Notes: a model not told the origin generated them from the sequence alone. Counted from the stretch's first letter, positions 8,995 through 18,150 are shown. The stretch is 64,000 bases of DNA from Nisaea denitrificans DSM 18348 (GCF_000426505.1 NZ_AUFM01000011.1:1947021-2011020), one strand, 5' to 3'. Numbers and translations: made by a program.

Positions 8995-11322
8995 ATGAGC
9001 ACTGCTCCCAATGCAAGGTTCTCGATCTCGGCGCAGTATTTAGGACCGGTTTTCTCGCTGGACGGCGAGCTAACAAAGAACGCGCAAAACTTGGTTTTTG
9101 CGCGTAATGGCACTGGCAAATCCTTTCTGAGTCGGGCTTTTCGCTACCTCGACCTTCATGGTCAAGGCGCCTCATTGGACAACGCGCCGCGTAATCTCGT
9201 TTCTGATGAGTCACCCGACGGCAAAGGCTTGTTTTCCTTCGGTCGTGGCACCGATGCGATGGGCTCACTGAAATTGGAAAAGTCTAGAGATCAGACCACC
9301 GCCCAGCTAGCGGATGCCATATTTCACGTTTTTTCCGAGGATTTTATCCAGGAAGAGCTACGGGAACAAAAATACAACCTTAACGGTGAAATCGAAAATC
9401 AGATTGCCGTTGATAGTGCGAACATTCAGCTTAATGAGAGTCAAGAAGCACTAGCGAGCGCCAAGGGCGCTGCACAAACTGCTTTCAATACTTTGAATGA
9501 CGATTTCGACGCAGCGAAGTCCTCTGAGCTGAGTGATAAGGCCAACGTCCGAAAACAGCTGAAGGAGTATGCTGCGCTGAACTTTGAAAGCCTGCTTGCG
9601 ACATATTTAGAAAAGCCTGAAACACAGGAAAAGAGTTTCGCTGACATTCTAACAGAACTTGACGACCTTAAAGCAATACCTGCAGAGCCAGCCTACCCAG
9701 AGGCCATTGATATCATTGGGGTCGACGATATCGATTTGAATGCTCTCGCTGAGATTCTCAATAGAATCATATCTCCTTCGAGTGTTTCTGAGAAAATAAA
9801 GCAGAAGATCGACGCCAATCGGGATTTCTACAAGACTGGCGTCGACATCATCAGACATGAGCACCACCCATCATGTCCGTTCTGTGAACAGGGCGTAACA
9901 GGCACGGATCCAAAAGCAGTCATTGATGCGTATGTCGAATATTTCTCTGATGAAGAGGAAAAGCAGAAGTCAGAGCTTCGTCGCTTTTATACAGCACTGA
10001 CGAACAAAAAGACTCAGCTAACAGATGTCGAAACAACGCTGCTGCGTCAGAAGTCACACTATGACGCGCTCAAAGCCCATCTCCCTTCTATGAAAGCGAC
10101 ATTTCTTTCTGATTTTGAAGAAGAAATTAAGGCCGCAATCGCGGCAATCTCTTCACTGAAGAACACTATTGAGGACAAGGCGAAGAGCCTTAGCTTTCCA
10201 GTATCACTACCAGATGATGATTTTTCAGCCCGGATCGATGCAATCAATTCGATCATAAGAGGCAATAATACGGGCGTTGAAGCATTAAATCGGGCTGTTT
10301 CTAAGTCGGATGACGAGCGTAAAAAGCTAAACCGGGAAGCTTGCACGGCATTTGAGCTAGAGTTCGCCATCTCACGATGGTCGGACATCCAATTCCTGAT
10401 GGCTCTCCGGAAAGATGAGAATGACAAGGCCTCAGCACTCGCAGCGCTAGAGAAGTTGAGCCCATCAACGGATGCGCGTGTGCGAGTGGCGGATACCTTT
10501 GAGCTACTGCTGAAAGATTTCTTCGGTGAGAAGTATGTCTTTGATAAAGATACCTTTGTGCTGCGACGTGGCGCGAATGAAATGACGCGCGGGCCGCATC
10601 GCACCCTCAGTGACGGAGAAAAGACGGCAATCGCCTTTTGCTTTTTTGTGGCTTGTGTCCATCGGAAGGTTGCGACCAACAGCGATTATCGCCGCTTGTT
10701 CTTGGTCTTTGACGATCCCGTGACATCGATGTCGTATGACTTCGTGTTTGCAATAGCTCAGACACTAAAGAACCTTAACATCTCTGATCGGGGTGAAGTG
10801 TCGAACAATCCGGGACTTATTGACGGGAACAAGTATAAACGGCCTGAGTTGCTGGTCCTCACGCACAGTAGCTATTTCTTCAACGTCGCGGTGGCAAACA
10901 AGGTAGTTGATGCCAATGCGGCGTTTGAACTTCACTCTGATAAAGGAGTGCACAAGTTCTCACGACTCAATAAATATGTGGCTCCGTTTCAGGAGCAGCT
11001 GAAAGACATCTACGAAATTGCCAATGGCCAAGCTCCTAACCATTCAACGGCAAATGCCATCCGTTCGGTGTTGGAAGCAGTTGGACGGTTTTGCAGGCCA
11101 GACAAGTCTGACAGTCTAACGATCTTTGTGCAGTATTTGGCCAGTGAAGATGGGATCGTCCTGAAGAGTGTTCTCATTAATTCGTTTTGTCACGGGACCT
11201 ATTATGAAGAAATTCCTTCGCCCGAAGACTTAAAACTCGCGTGCGCTGAGACTATCGCGGTGGTGGAAAAGTATGCAGCCGGTCAGCTCGAAGTGATCAA
11301 GGGACTTGTGACGGCGAAGTGA
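8995..11322 (+). CDS. RloC-like ATPase / anticodon nuclease (AAA_13 family)
   Basis: A 775-residue ABC-type ATPase of the PrrC/RloC class. Walker A is ARNGTGKS (36-43), the ABC signature is LSDGEK (538-543), Walker B is FLVFDDP with Asp573-Asp574, and a switch His follows in LVLTHSS. Between them lies a long coiled-coil insert with a zinc-hook motif CPFC at 294-297, which distinguishes RloC from the shorter PrrC. The C-terminal domain shows R690-x3-E694 and H733, matching the Arg-Glu-His arrangement reported for the PrrC anticodon nuclease. Such enzymes cut tRNA anticodon loops on DNA damage or phage attack. Here the gene stands alone, without hsdRMS, and is visibly AT-richer than its neighbours, suggesting horizontal gain. 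Confidence 0.8.
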   Translation: MSTAPNARFSISAQYLGPVFSLDGELTKNAQNLVFARNGTGKSFLSRAFRYLDLHGQGASLDNAPRNLVSDESPDGKGLFSFGRGTDAMGSLKLEKSRDQTTAQLADAIFHVFSEDFIQEELREQKYNLNGEIENQIAVDSANIQLNESQEALASAKGAAQTAFNTLNDDFDAAKSSELSDKANVRKQLKEYAALNFESLLATYLEKPETQEKSFADILTELDDLKAIPAEPAYPEAIDIIGVDDIDLNALAEILNRIISPSSVSEKIKQKIDANRDFYKTGVDIIRHEHHPSCPFCEQGVTGTDPKAVIDAYVEYFSDEEEKQKSELRRFYTALTNKKTQLTDVETTLLRQKSHYDALKAHLPSMKATFLSDFEEEIKAAIAAISSLKNTIEDKAKSLSFPVSLPDDDFSARIDAINSIIRGNNTGVEALNRAVSKSDDERKKLNREACTAFELEFAISRWSDIQFLMALRKDENDKASALAALEKLSPSTDARVRVADTFELLLKDFFGEKYVFDKDTFVLRRGANEMTRGPHRTLSDGEKTAIAFCFFVACVHRKVATNSDYRRLFLVFDDPVTSMSYDFVFAIAQTLKNLNISDRGEVSNNPGLIDGNKYKRPELLVLTHSSYFFNVAVANKVVDANAAFELHSDKGVHKFSRLNKYVAPFQEQLKDIYEIANGQAPNHSTANAIRSVLEAVGRFCRPDKSDSLTIFVQYLASEDGIVLKSVLINSFCHGTYYEEIPSPEDLKLACAETIAVVEKYAAGQLEVIKGLVTAK

Positions 11323-11450
11323 TACCCCTGCTGGGGCGCATGCTGCGTCTCACTCGCGCTCGTTCGGCTTGCTGTTCCCCAAAGCATGGGAGGCCGCTTA
11401 GACGACCACCAGCAACATTCCCAACTTCACAACACTCAATCCCCCCACAT

Positions 11451-11481
11451 AAAAGCGCCGGCCCCATCCGGGACCGGCGCT
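11451..11481 (-). terminator. Rho-independent terminator of the heme operon
   Basis: AGCGCCGG (11454-11461) pairs with CCGGCGCT (11474-11481). Read on the minus strand the stem is followed by TTTTATG, a proper U-tract about 30 bases past the last heme-operon gene. The 130 bases between it and the RloC-like gene show nothing recognisable. Confidence 0.75.
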
Positions 11482-11511
11482 CCATGCATCTCACATCCAG
11501 ATCAGAGCTGA

Positions 11512-11826
11512 TCAGAGCTTCTGCACCGTCTCAAAACCCTCGAACTGCGGGTGGCCCTGATAGAGGGGTTTCCGGTCGGGGTTGCCTGCGTTGGCGTGGG
11601 CTTTACGGAAATGCTCGGACTTGGTCCAGGCGACGAAGGCGTCGTAGTCCTTCCAGAGCGTGTGCGAGGCGTACAGCGTGTGGTCTTCGGCTTCGGGGCC
11701 CTTGAGCAGGCGGAACTCGACGAAGCCCGGCACCTGGTCGAGCTGAGAGTCGCGGGTCTTCCAGACGGTCTCGAAATCCTCTTCGGAGCCCTTGGTGACC
11801 TTGAAGCGGTTCATGGCGATATACAT
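11512..11826 (-). CDS. IsdG-like heme-degrading monooxygenase (ABM domain)
   Basis: A 104-residue antibiotic-biosynthesis-monooxygenase-fold protein. The three residues that define IsdG/IsdI heme oxygenases are at matching positions: Asn6 (MNRF), Trp67 (FVAWTKSEHF) and His77 (RKAH). These enzymes dimerise, bind ruffled heme and open the ring to release iron. It is the last gene of the heme operon, 38 bases after hmuV, and is followed by a terminator. Position and catalytic triad together make heme cleavage the best call; similar rhizobial proteins are HmuD/HmuQ. Product and electron donor are unknown. Confidence 0.82.
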   Translation of the reverse strand: MYIAMNRFKVTKGSEEDFETVWKTRDSQLDQVPGFVEFRLLKGPEAEDHTLYASHTLWKDYDAFVAWTKSEHFRKAHANAGNPDRKPLYQGHPQFEGFETVQKL

Positions 11827-11864
11827 TCTGTCTCTCCTTTGTTTTTTTTAAACGTATCGGGTTT

Positions 11865-12665
11865 CTAAGCTTCCGGCCCGGCATGCGCGTCCGGGCCATA
11901 GACGGGGAGGATGCGCGGCGCCTGGCCGTCCTCCCGTTCAACGGCGATTTCCGTCTCATAGATGGCACTCAGACGGTCGGCTGTGAAGATCTCCGCCCCC
12001 GGCCCGTCCGCGACCATGCGTCCGTCATGCATCAGCGCCACCCGGTCGGCGAAGGCCGCGGCGAGGTTCAGGTCGTGCAGCACCACCAGCACCCCCGCCC
12101 CCTCGCGGGCCGCCCTGCGGGCAATGCGCATGGTGGTGATCTGGTGGGCGATATCGAGGCTCGATGTCGGCTCGTCCAGCATCAGATAGCCCGTGTCCGG
12201 AGTGTCGGACGCGGCGAGCTGCACGAGCACCCGGGCCAGATGCGCCCGGTGGCGCTGGCCGCCCGAGAGGATCTGGCAATTGTCGCCGATCCGGTCGGCC
12301 AGGCCGACGGAATGCAGTTTCCTGGCGATCAGCGCGTCGGCCTGCTCCGGCGGCACGTCGCGCGGGATGGAAAGCGCCAGCAGCTCACCCACGCTGAACC
12401 CGGCGGAGAGCGACGGCGATTGTTCCAGTACCGCGCGGCGGCGGGCCAGCTCCGCCGGCGGCAGGCCCGTGATGATCGCGCCCTCGATGAAAACCTGGCC
12501 CCGCTCGGGCTGAAAGTCGCCTGCCATGGCGGCGAGCAGCGTCGATTTGCCAGCCCCGTTCGGGCCGCACAGGGCGACCAGTTCGCCCGGCCGCACCCGC
12601 AGGCTGACGTCCCGCAGCACGGTCGTCTTGCCGAAGCTGACGGTAATTCCCTGGGCTTCAAGCAT
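11865..12665 (-). CDS. hmuV: Heme ABC transporter ATP-binding protein
   Basis: A 266-residue ABC ATPase: Walker A GPNGAGKST, Q-loop in VLEQSPSL, signature LSGGQRHR, Walker B YLMLDEPTSSLD and switch His in VVLHDLNLA. The LSGGQRHRAHLARVL form is typical of HmuV heme importers rather than BtuD/FhuC. It powers HmuU at the inner membrane. Its start overlaps the end of hmuU by eight bases. Confidence 0.92.
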   Translation of the reverse strand: MLEAQGITVSFGKTTVLRDVSLRVRPGELVALCGPNGAGKSTLLAAMAGDFQPERGQVFIEGAIITGLPPAELARRRAVLEQSPSLSAGFSVGELLALSIPRDVPPEQADALIARKLHSVGLADRIGDNCQILSGGQRHRAHLARVLVQLAASDTPDTGYLMLDEPTSSLDIAHQITTMRIARRAAREGAGVLVVLHDLNLAAAFADRVALMHDGRMVADGPGAEIFTADRLSAIYETEIAVEREDGQAPRILPVYGPDAHAGPEA

Positions 12666-13722
12666 TGCCGCCTCCCCTGTTCATCCGGCGCATCAGCAGC
12701 CAGAGGAAGAACGGCCCGCCGATCATGCTGGTGGCGAGCCCGATGGGCGGCTCGCTCGGCGGGACCGCGAGCCGGACACCGAGATCGGCACCGAGAATGA
12801 GGGCGCCGCCGATCAGCGCGGCCGCCGGAAGCACATGCCGATGCGCCGGGCCGACGATCAGCCGGGCCATGTGCGGCGCCACCAGCCCGATAAAGCCGAT
12901 CGGCCCTGCCGCCGCCGTCACGGCGCCGACGGAGAGCGCGGTCAGCAGCGCGATGCGGCGCTTTTGCCGCTCGATATCGACCCCGGCATGGAAGGCCGCC
13001 CGCTCACCAAGCTGGAACAGGTCGAGGGTCCGCCCCATACGGAGCAGGAACAGCCCGGAGGCAACCGCCACCACCGAGGTGACAGCAACCGACATCCAGT
13101 TGCCCGACGCGATGGAGCCCATCGACCAGAAGGTCAGATCCCGGAGCTGCTGGTCGTCGCTGATATAGACCATGGCGCCGATCAGGGCGCCCGCAATGGC
13201 GTTCACCGCCACCCCGGCCAGGATCAGCATGGCGACGTTCGTGCCGCCGCTCCGGCTGGCGAAGGTGAAGACAAAGCCTGTGACGAGAATACTGCCGACA
13301 AAGGCGCCGAGCGGCAGGGCATAGGGCCGCACGAAGGCGGGCAGCTCGCCGATGAAGAAATTGCCGAGAACGATGACGGTGACGGCGCCGACCGCCGCCC
13401 CCGCCGTCACGCCGATCAGCCCCGGATCGGCCAGCGGATTGCGCAGCACGCCTTGCAGCGCGCAACCGGACAGCGCCAGCCCCATGCCAACGGCAAGGCC
13501 GAGCACCATGCGGGGCAGCCGGATCTGCAACAGGATCGCCGTCGGCCCCGGCTCGCCATTTCCGATCAGGACGGAGAACAGATCCACAGGCCCGAGCCGG
13601 ACCGGCCCCAGAGCCACTTCGGCGAAAGCCACCAGAACGACCAGCGCTCCGAGAGCGCCGAACAGCGGCCGGCGTCCGAAAACGCCGGCAACCCGCCGCG
13701 GCAAAGTCGTTGTGACCGCCAT
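12658..13722 (-). CDS. hmuU: Heme ABC transporter permease (FecCD family)
   Basis: A 354-residue polytopic membrane protein of the FecCD type with about ten predicted helices. Family hallmarks include LRLPRMVLGLAVGMGLALSG near the N-terminus and GPIGFIGLVAPHMARLIVGPAHR in the coupling region that docks on the ATPase. It forms the inner-membrane channel for heme delivered by HmuT. It starts seven bases after hmuT ends and overlaps hmuV, so the ABC genes are co-translated. Confidence 0.92.
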   Translation of the reverse strand: MAVTTTLPRRVAGVFGRRPLFGALGALVVLVAFAEVALGPVRLGPVDLFSVLIGNGEPGPTAILLQIRLPRMVLGLAVGMGLALSGCALQGVLRNPLADPGLIGVTAGAAVGAVTVIVLGNFFIGELPAFVRPYALPLGAFVGSILVTGFVFTFASRSGGTNVAMLILAGVAVNAIAGALIGAMVYISDDQQLRDLTFWSMGSIASGNWMSVAVTSVVAVASGLFLLRMGRTLDLFQLGERAAFHAGVDIERQKRRIALLTALSVGAVTAAAGPIGFIGLVAPHMARLIVGPAHRHVLPAAALIGGALILGADLGVRLAVPPSEPPIGLATSMIGGPFFLWLLMRRMNRGGGNA

Positions 13723-13729
13723 CTCCGGA

Positions 13730-14584
13730 TCAGTCGCTCTGCTCTGTCTTGGTCAGGGCCGTTGCCAGCTCCCGCACGGCTTCCGGCAGACGCGGGCCGA
13801 AGGTGAGCATCAGGATACCGTCCATGGCGACAAAGCGCCGGTTCTTGCCCGCCGGTGTGAGAGAGAATTCGGGACGCGCCAGCATGGCGTCGATGCCGCC
13901 GATCCGGTCCAGCGTCTGGGACATCATCAGCAGCACATCGGGCGCGGCGGAGATAATCGCTTCCTGGGACATCGGCTTGTAGCCCTCGAAGCCCGTGACA
14001 GCGTTCACACCGCCCGACAGACCGATGATCGCATCAGCCGCCGTACCGGCTCCGGCCACCAGCGGCGCCCCGTCCCGGGTATTCAGCACGAAGATGACCC
14101 GTGTGTTCTCCGGAACGGCCCTGGCGACTTCGGACGCGCCCTGCATGTCCGTCTCGAGCTGCTCCGCAAGCGTGCCGGCGGCTTCCGGCATGGCCAGCAC
14201 ATCCCCGACAAACCGGATCTTTTGCTGAACCCCGGCCAGCGAGTCCCCTTTCGGGGCCAGCTCAACCCGCAGTCCGGCGGCTTTCAGCTGCTCCACGGCG
14301 GGCGGCGGTCCCGCGTCATGCGCGGCAATCAGCAGATCGGGCTGCAACGACAGGATGCCTTCGGCCGCCAGCCGGCGAATATAGCCGATCTGTTCCTTCC
14401 CCGCCGCCTCGGCCGGGAAGGTCGAGGTGCTGTCCACCGCGATCACCCGGTCGCCGGCGCCAAGCTGATAGATGATCTCGGTGATGTCCCCTCCTGCGGA
14501 GACAATGCGCTGCGGCCCCGCCGCGCGGGCATCGCCGGATGCGAGCAGAACGGCCGAGAGCAGGAATGCAGTAAGAAACCTCAT
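13730..14584 (-). CDS. hmuT: Periplasmic heme-binding protein
   Basis: A 284-residue substrate-binding protein from the ATG at 14584, which overlaps the hmuS stop (ATGA). A far upstream in-frame extension is only open frame across hmuS. It has a signal peptide (MRFLTAFLLSAVLLASGDARA) and the helical-backbone binding fold: PQRIVSAGGDITEIIYQLGAGDRVIAVDSTS at the N-lobe and a C-lobe with the LSGGVNAVTGFEGYKPMSQEAI segment typical of HmuT-type heme binders. It hands heme from the receptor to HmuUV. Confidence 0.9.
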   Translation of the reverse strand: MRFLTAFLLSAVLLASGDARAAGPQRIVSAGGDITEIIYQLGAGDRVIAVDSTSTFPAEAAGKEQIGYIRRLAAEGILSLQPDLLIAAHDAGPPPAVEQLKAAGLRVELAPKGDSLAGVQQKIRFVGDVLAMPEAAGTLAEQLETDMQGASEVARAVPENTRVIFVLNTRDGAPLVAGAGTAADAIIGLSGGVNAVTGFEGYKPMSQEAIISAAPDVLLMMSQTLDRIGGIDAMLARPEFSLTPAGKNRRFVAMDGILMLTFGPRLPEAVRELATALTKTEQSD

Positions 14585-15648
14585 ACCGCTTCTCCTTCGA
14601 CATACCCGTTGATCAGCGACAGCCAGGCCTCCGGCTCCTCCGCACCTTCCTCCCGGACCGGGAAGAACTGGCAGATCACCGTGCCGTCGGCCGCGAAACA
14701 GTCGAGCGAGGTGATGTTCAGGCCCTTTTCGGTCGAGGTCTTGCAGACCGCGTAGCAGGCGTCGATCGCCTCGTCCTTCAGATGCAGATTGAAACGCGGG
14801 TCGAGAATGTTGAGCCAGCCGGCGGCGCGCTTTATGCGCTGGACCGGGCCGGAATGAACCTGGATGCATCCCGGGCCGCGCACGAAGCACATGATCGGCA
14901 GCCCGCTCTCGGCGACGCTGTGCAGCATGTTCTCGACGGCGCTGACCGGAACCGGATTGGCAAAATCGCTCCCCGCCAGCCGCAAGGCCTGCTGGCGGCC
15001 TATGCCAAGCTCGGCCAGCATCCGGGTAAACTGGTGCCCGTTGCCGAGCCGGCTCCAGCGCGACCGCAGATCCTCGGCATCGATCTGATCGTCGGGACGT
15101 TCCGCCTTGGGCGCGTCGGGTGCCTCGAACTGCAGCGGCTCCGGCGTCAGGTTGGTGAAATCGCGCGTCAGTGCGACGAACCTGTCCATATCGGTCCCGC
15201 CAACCGCATAGATCTTGAAGGCGGCGGCGCCTGTCTTGTCGAAGAATTGCAATGAGTGGCGTGTGAGTTTCGGAGACTCGTCGGTGACGTAGAAACCCGT
15301 CTTCCACTGCGCAAGGAACATCCGGAGATCGATTTCCTTGCCGAAAGCCGAGCCCATATGGGTGTTGAACCGCATGTTCTCGAAGGTTCCGGTCTTCTCG
15401 TGCACGCAATGATCGTTGCGTGTGAGGACCATGACGTCGCCGACCTCGGGCATGCGCTCGATCAGGCCGACGACGTCCATGCCGGAGACAGACAATCGGC
15501 GGACACTGCCATCGCGCTCTCTCGCCTCCAGAAGGGCAGCCTCGGGAACACCGAGTTCCTCGGCCGCTGCCCGCGCACGGATAAATCCCTGCTCTTCCTT
15601 CATGCGATTGAGTTCAATCAGCAATTCTTCCGCCGATCTGGTCGTCAT
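14581..15648 (-). CDS. hmuS: HemS/ChuS-family cytoplasmic heme-degrading/-trafficking protein
   Basis: A 355-residue protein with the tandem HemS repeat. Each half carries a conserved block: FENMRFNTHMGSAFGKEIDLR in the N-half and GPGCIQVHSGPVQ with WLNILDPRFNLHL in the C-half. ChuS/HemS proteins bind heme after import and either store it or cleave it oxidatively. Length is normal. It lies between the receptor and hmuT and overlaps hmuT by four bases. With the IsdG-like gene, the operon encodes two candidate heme-opening enzymes. Confidence 0.92.
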   Translation of the reverse strand: MTTRSAEELLIELNRMKEEQGFIRARAAAEELGVPEAALLEARERDGSVRRLSVSGMDVVGLIERMPEVGDVMVLTRNDHCVHEKTGTFENMRFNTHMGSAFGKEIDLRMFLAQWKTGFYVTDESPKLTRHSLQFFDKTGAAAFKIYAVGGTDMDRFVALTRDFTNLTPEPLQFEAPDAPKAERPDDQIDAEDLRSRWSRLGNGHQFTRMLAELGIGRQQALRLAGSDFANPVPVSAVENMLHSVAESGLPIMCFVRGPGCIQVHSGPVQRIKRAAGWLNILDPRFNLHLKDEAIDACYAVCKTSTEKGLNITSLDCFAADGTVICQFFPVREEGAEEPEAWLSLINGYVEGEAV

Positions 15649-15682
15649 TGTCGTCTCCCGTTTTAGTCGCTGGGCTCAGTCC

Positions 15683-17698
15683 TCAGAACTGATGGGCCAG
15701 CGTGATCCGGAACGTACGGCCCATGCCGTTGTCGCCGGACAGATGCTCGCGATAGGTTTTGTCGAGAATGTTCTCGATGCCGAAGCGGAACTCGGAATCC
15801 TGCAGAACGCCTTCATCCGGCTTCCAGCTGGCAAAGAGGTTGTGCACCGTGTAGCCGGAGGTCGGCAGCGTGGTGCCGGAAACCTTGTCCTGGCCTGCCG
15901 CCATAACACCGCGCCAACCGAAATCGACGTTGTATTCCGGCATCCGTCCACCAACGGTCAGGACGAGTTCGTCCGCCGGGATGGAGTTGAGGTCTGTATC
16001 CTCCTCCTTGTTCTCGCCCCGGATCGCGGTATAGGCGGCACGGGTGAAGAAATAGGTGGACTGATAGGAAGCCTCGAACTCAACACCGACAATTTCCGCC
16101 TCCCCTACATTGTAGAAGGTGGAGCGGGTATTCTCGCGCTCGATCAGGTCCTTGATGTCGTTATGGAAGAGCGTGGCCTTTGCGGTGAAGGCGTCGTTCT
16201 CAAGAGCGAGATCGCGGAAGGAAGCGGCGACACCACCCTCGACGTTGAAGGACTTTTCCGGATCGAGATTAAGATTGCCGCTTGTCGTGTCAAAGACCTC
16301 GTCGAGGACCGGCATGCGCTCTGTATAAGCTGCGGAACCGAATACACCCCAGTTCGGCGTCAGCTGATAGTGAGCGGCAAGTTTCGGCGAGAAAGCCGTA
16401 TTCTCGACACTCTCGCTCACACTCAGATTACCCGCCGGAGTGAGCTCGGTGTAGTCGACGCGGACGCCCGGAATAATGGTCAGCTTGTCCCAGAGGACGA
16501 GTTCGTTCTGGACATAGGCGCCGTATTGCGCGCTTTCGCCACCCGGGTGGAACGATATGCTGCCGGACGGGTTCGTGCTGGAAGTCGGCTGATCCGCTGT
16601 CCGGGTCTGGAACGCGTAGCTGACACCGGTGATCAGGTAGTTCTCATAATTGTCACCGGTGAATGCCGCTGTGTTCTCGGCCCGCGCCTGCCAGGTCTCA
16701 TAGGCGTAGAACGTGTCCTGGAAAAGCGCGGAGGTGCTGATGTCTTTGAGTGTGGAATTATACTGATCGACTTCGGTATTCGAGTAGGAACCAAAGAGTT
16801 CCAGATCGATCAACGGATTGCTGCTCGGCTGGTAATTATAACTCAGCACACCTGTCTGGTCGGTAACGTCACGGTCGATATTGCCGAACTGGACTGATGT
16901 ATTGGTCTGCGCGTAATCGTCGTTCTTGTCCTCAGTCATCCAGTGCTGGTAGGACGCACGGAGCTTGTGCTCCATATCGGGGCCGAACTGGTAAGTTCCT
17001 TTGAGCAGACCGGAGGGAGCCTCGAAATCGGAGCCGGTAACCGCATTGCCGTCTCCATCCTCATATTCACCTGCGCGCCGGTAGTTAAAGGCGCCGAGCA
17101 GATCAAGGCCTTCAACAGGCCGCGCGGCGGCAATACTGGATGTCAGAAATCCGGACTCGTTGCTCTGAAACTCGAACTTCTGGCGAAAGCCGAATTTATC
17201 GTCGCCTTCCAGATAATCGGCCGCGTCCTTGGTGGTCACATCGATAACCCCGCCAAGCGCACCGGCACCGTAAAGGGTCGAGGATGCCGGGCCACGCAGC
17301 ACTTCAATTGCCTTGAAGAGCTCTGGATCGGCAAAGAAAGAGCCCATCCGGTACTGTTCATGGAACTTGGTGGCGCCATCGACCCGCACAATCAGCCGGT
17401 TCTCGTCCGAAGCCCCAAGCGCGCCGATACCGCGGATGTTGAAGCTTTCGCCGAGCACACGCTCAGATCCAATCGCCTTGACGCCGGGCAGATCGGTCAG
17501 CACATCGCCGATTGTGGTCGGCTGGGCTGCTTCCAGGTCTTCCTGGTCCACGACGGACACGGATTGCGGCGTCTCGATGGCCACTTTCTCTTTACCCGCG
17601 GAAATTACGATACGGTCAAGTTGAGTGGCCTCGCCGGCATGGGCGGACGACACCACAGCGGTGGCGATGGTCGCCGCCGCAGCAATAGCTAAACGCAT
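15683..17698 (-). CDS. hmuR: TonB-dependent heme/hemoglobin receptor
   Basis: A 671-residue outer-membrane receptor with a signal peptide (cleaved near SSAHA|GE), a TonB-box-like LDRIVIS, a plug containing FKAIEVLRGPASSTLYGAGALGGVIDV, and a barrel ending in Phe (FRITLAHQF). The YTERMPVLDEVF...GNLNLDPEKS stretch sits where heme receptors carry the FRAP and NPNL heme-uptake motifs, in diverged form. Together with hemP, hmuS and hmuTUV downstream this supports heme or hemoglobin as ligand. The promoter lies upstream of hemP, about 390 bases away. Confidence 0.9.
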   Translation of the reverse strand: MRLAIAAAATIATAVVSSAHAGEATQLDRIVISAGKEKVAIETPQSVSVVDQEDLEAAQPTTIGDVLTDLPGVKAIGSERVLGESFNIRGIGALGASDENRLIVRVDGATKFHEQYRMGSFFADPELFKAIEVLRGPASSTLYGAGALGGVIDVTTKDAADYLEGDDKFGFRQKFEFQSNESGFLTSSIAAARPVEGLDLLGAFNYRRAGEYEDGDGNAVTGSDFEAPSGLLKGTYQFGPDMEHKLRASYQHWMTEDKNDDYAQTNTSVQFGNIDRDVTDQTGVLSYNYQPSSNPLIDLELFGSYSNTEVDQYNSTLKDISTSALFQDTFYAYETWQARAENTAAFTGDNYENYLITGVSYAFQTRTADQPTSSTNPSGSISFHPGGESAQYGAYVQNELVLWDKLTIIPGVRVDYTELTPAGNLSVSESVENTAFSPKLAAHYQLTPNWGVFGSAAYTERMPVLDEVFDTTSGNLNLDPEKSFNVEGGVAASFRDLALENDAFTAKATLFHNDIKDLIERENTRSTFYNVGEAEIVGVEFEASYQSTYFFTRAAYTAIRGENKEEDTDLNSIPADELVLTVGGRMPEYNVDFGWRGVMAAGQDKVSGTTLPTSGYTVHNLFASWKPDEGVLQDSEFRFGIENILDKTYREHLSGDNGMGRTFRITLAHQF

Positions 17699-17770
17699 TC
17701 AAAAGCCTCTTCGTCAGGTCGCTGCTGTTAGCTGCCTAGCGAAGGGCTGGGTGGCTACTCTCTGTCTAAG

Positions 17771-17787
17771 CCGGAGAAACCCTCCGG
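17771..17787 (-). repeat. Short stem-loop between hemP and the heme receptor gene
   Basis: CCGGAG at 17771-17776 pairs with CTCCGG at 17782-17787 around a five-base loop, just after the hemP stop on the minus strand. No U-tract follows, so a processing or stability role is more likely than termination. The 98-base gap also holds the receptor ribosome-binding site. Confidence 0.3.
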
Positions 17788-17796
17788 CGGGTCTAA

Positions 17797-18060
17797 TCAC
17801 TTCGTGAGGATCAACTTGTTGTTGTTGGTCACACGCAGTCTGTATTCGGAACCGTTGAACAGAAGGAACACCTCCCGGTCATCGCCCATCAGATCACTGA
17901 CGAGAATGCGGTTCCTCTCATTTGAAATGGTTGAGTCCGCGCCGGGCAATGGTGCTTCGTTCGGCTCGTCCGAGGGTGTCCCCGCCAACAACTCGGCTCC
18001 TCCAGTAAGAATGTCACGAACGCATGGCGGCCCCCCGCCAGACGTTATGATGTCTGTCAT
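17797..18060 (-). CDS. hemP: Hemin uptake protein HemP
   Basis: An 87-residue protein from the ATG at 18060 (MTDIITSGGG). The C-terminal 35 residues are the HemP domain: ILVSDLMGDDREVFLLFNG followed by YRLRVTNNNKLILTK, whose final KLILTK is near-invariant. A TTG ten codons upstream overlaps the iron box and is unlikely to be used. HemP (HmuP) is a small iron-dependent co-regulator of heme receptor expression in several alpha- and betaproteobacteria. Here it is the first gene of the heme operon, directly before the receptor, as expected. The 50-residue N-terminal extension is longer than in most homologues. Confidence 0.88.
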   Translation of the reverse strand: MTDIITSGGGPPCVRDILTGGAELLAGTPSDEPNEAPLPGADSTISNERNRILVSDLMGDDREVFLLFNGSEYRLRVTNNNKLILTK

Positions 18061-18085
18061 AAACGATGCGTCTTGCAAATACAAA

Positions 18086-18100
18086 TGCAAATCATTCGCA
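18086..18100. promoter_or_regulatory. Iron-responsive 7-1-7 operator before hemP
   Basis: TGCAAATCATTCGCA is a 7-1-7 inverted repeat with six of seven pairs. It is 26 bases upstream of the hemP ATG, within likely promoter distance, in the 90-base gap after tonB. It nearly matches the elements at 21249 and 5201, so the heme operon is probably repressed by the same iron regulator. Confidence 0.72.
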
Positions 18101-18150
18101 TTAGTAAAAACATGTTAGGACAGAAACCGGCCCGAACCACACGGGTCATC

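Noticed and set aside
11499..11518. Tandem GATCAGAGCT direct repeat at the end of the IsdG-like gene
   Set aside because: Only two copies of ten bases spanning a stop codon; no sign of an attachment site or repeat array.
12526..13806. 426-codon plus-strand open frame opposite hmuV and hmuU
   Set aside because: Low-complexity, His/Arg/Gln-rich translation with no domain, antisense to two clear ABC genes.
13730..15409. 559-codon extended version of hmuT
   Set aside because: The extra N-terminal part runs through hmuS in another frame. The signal peptide begins at the ATG at 14584, which overlaps the hmuS stop.
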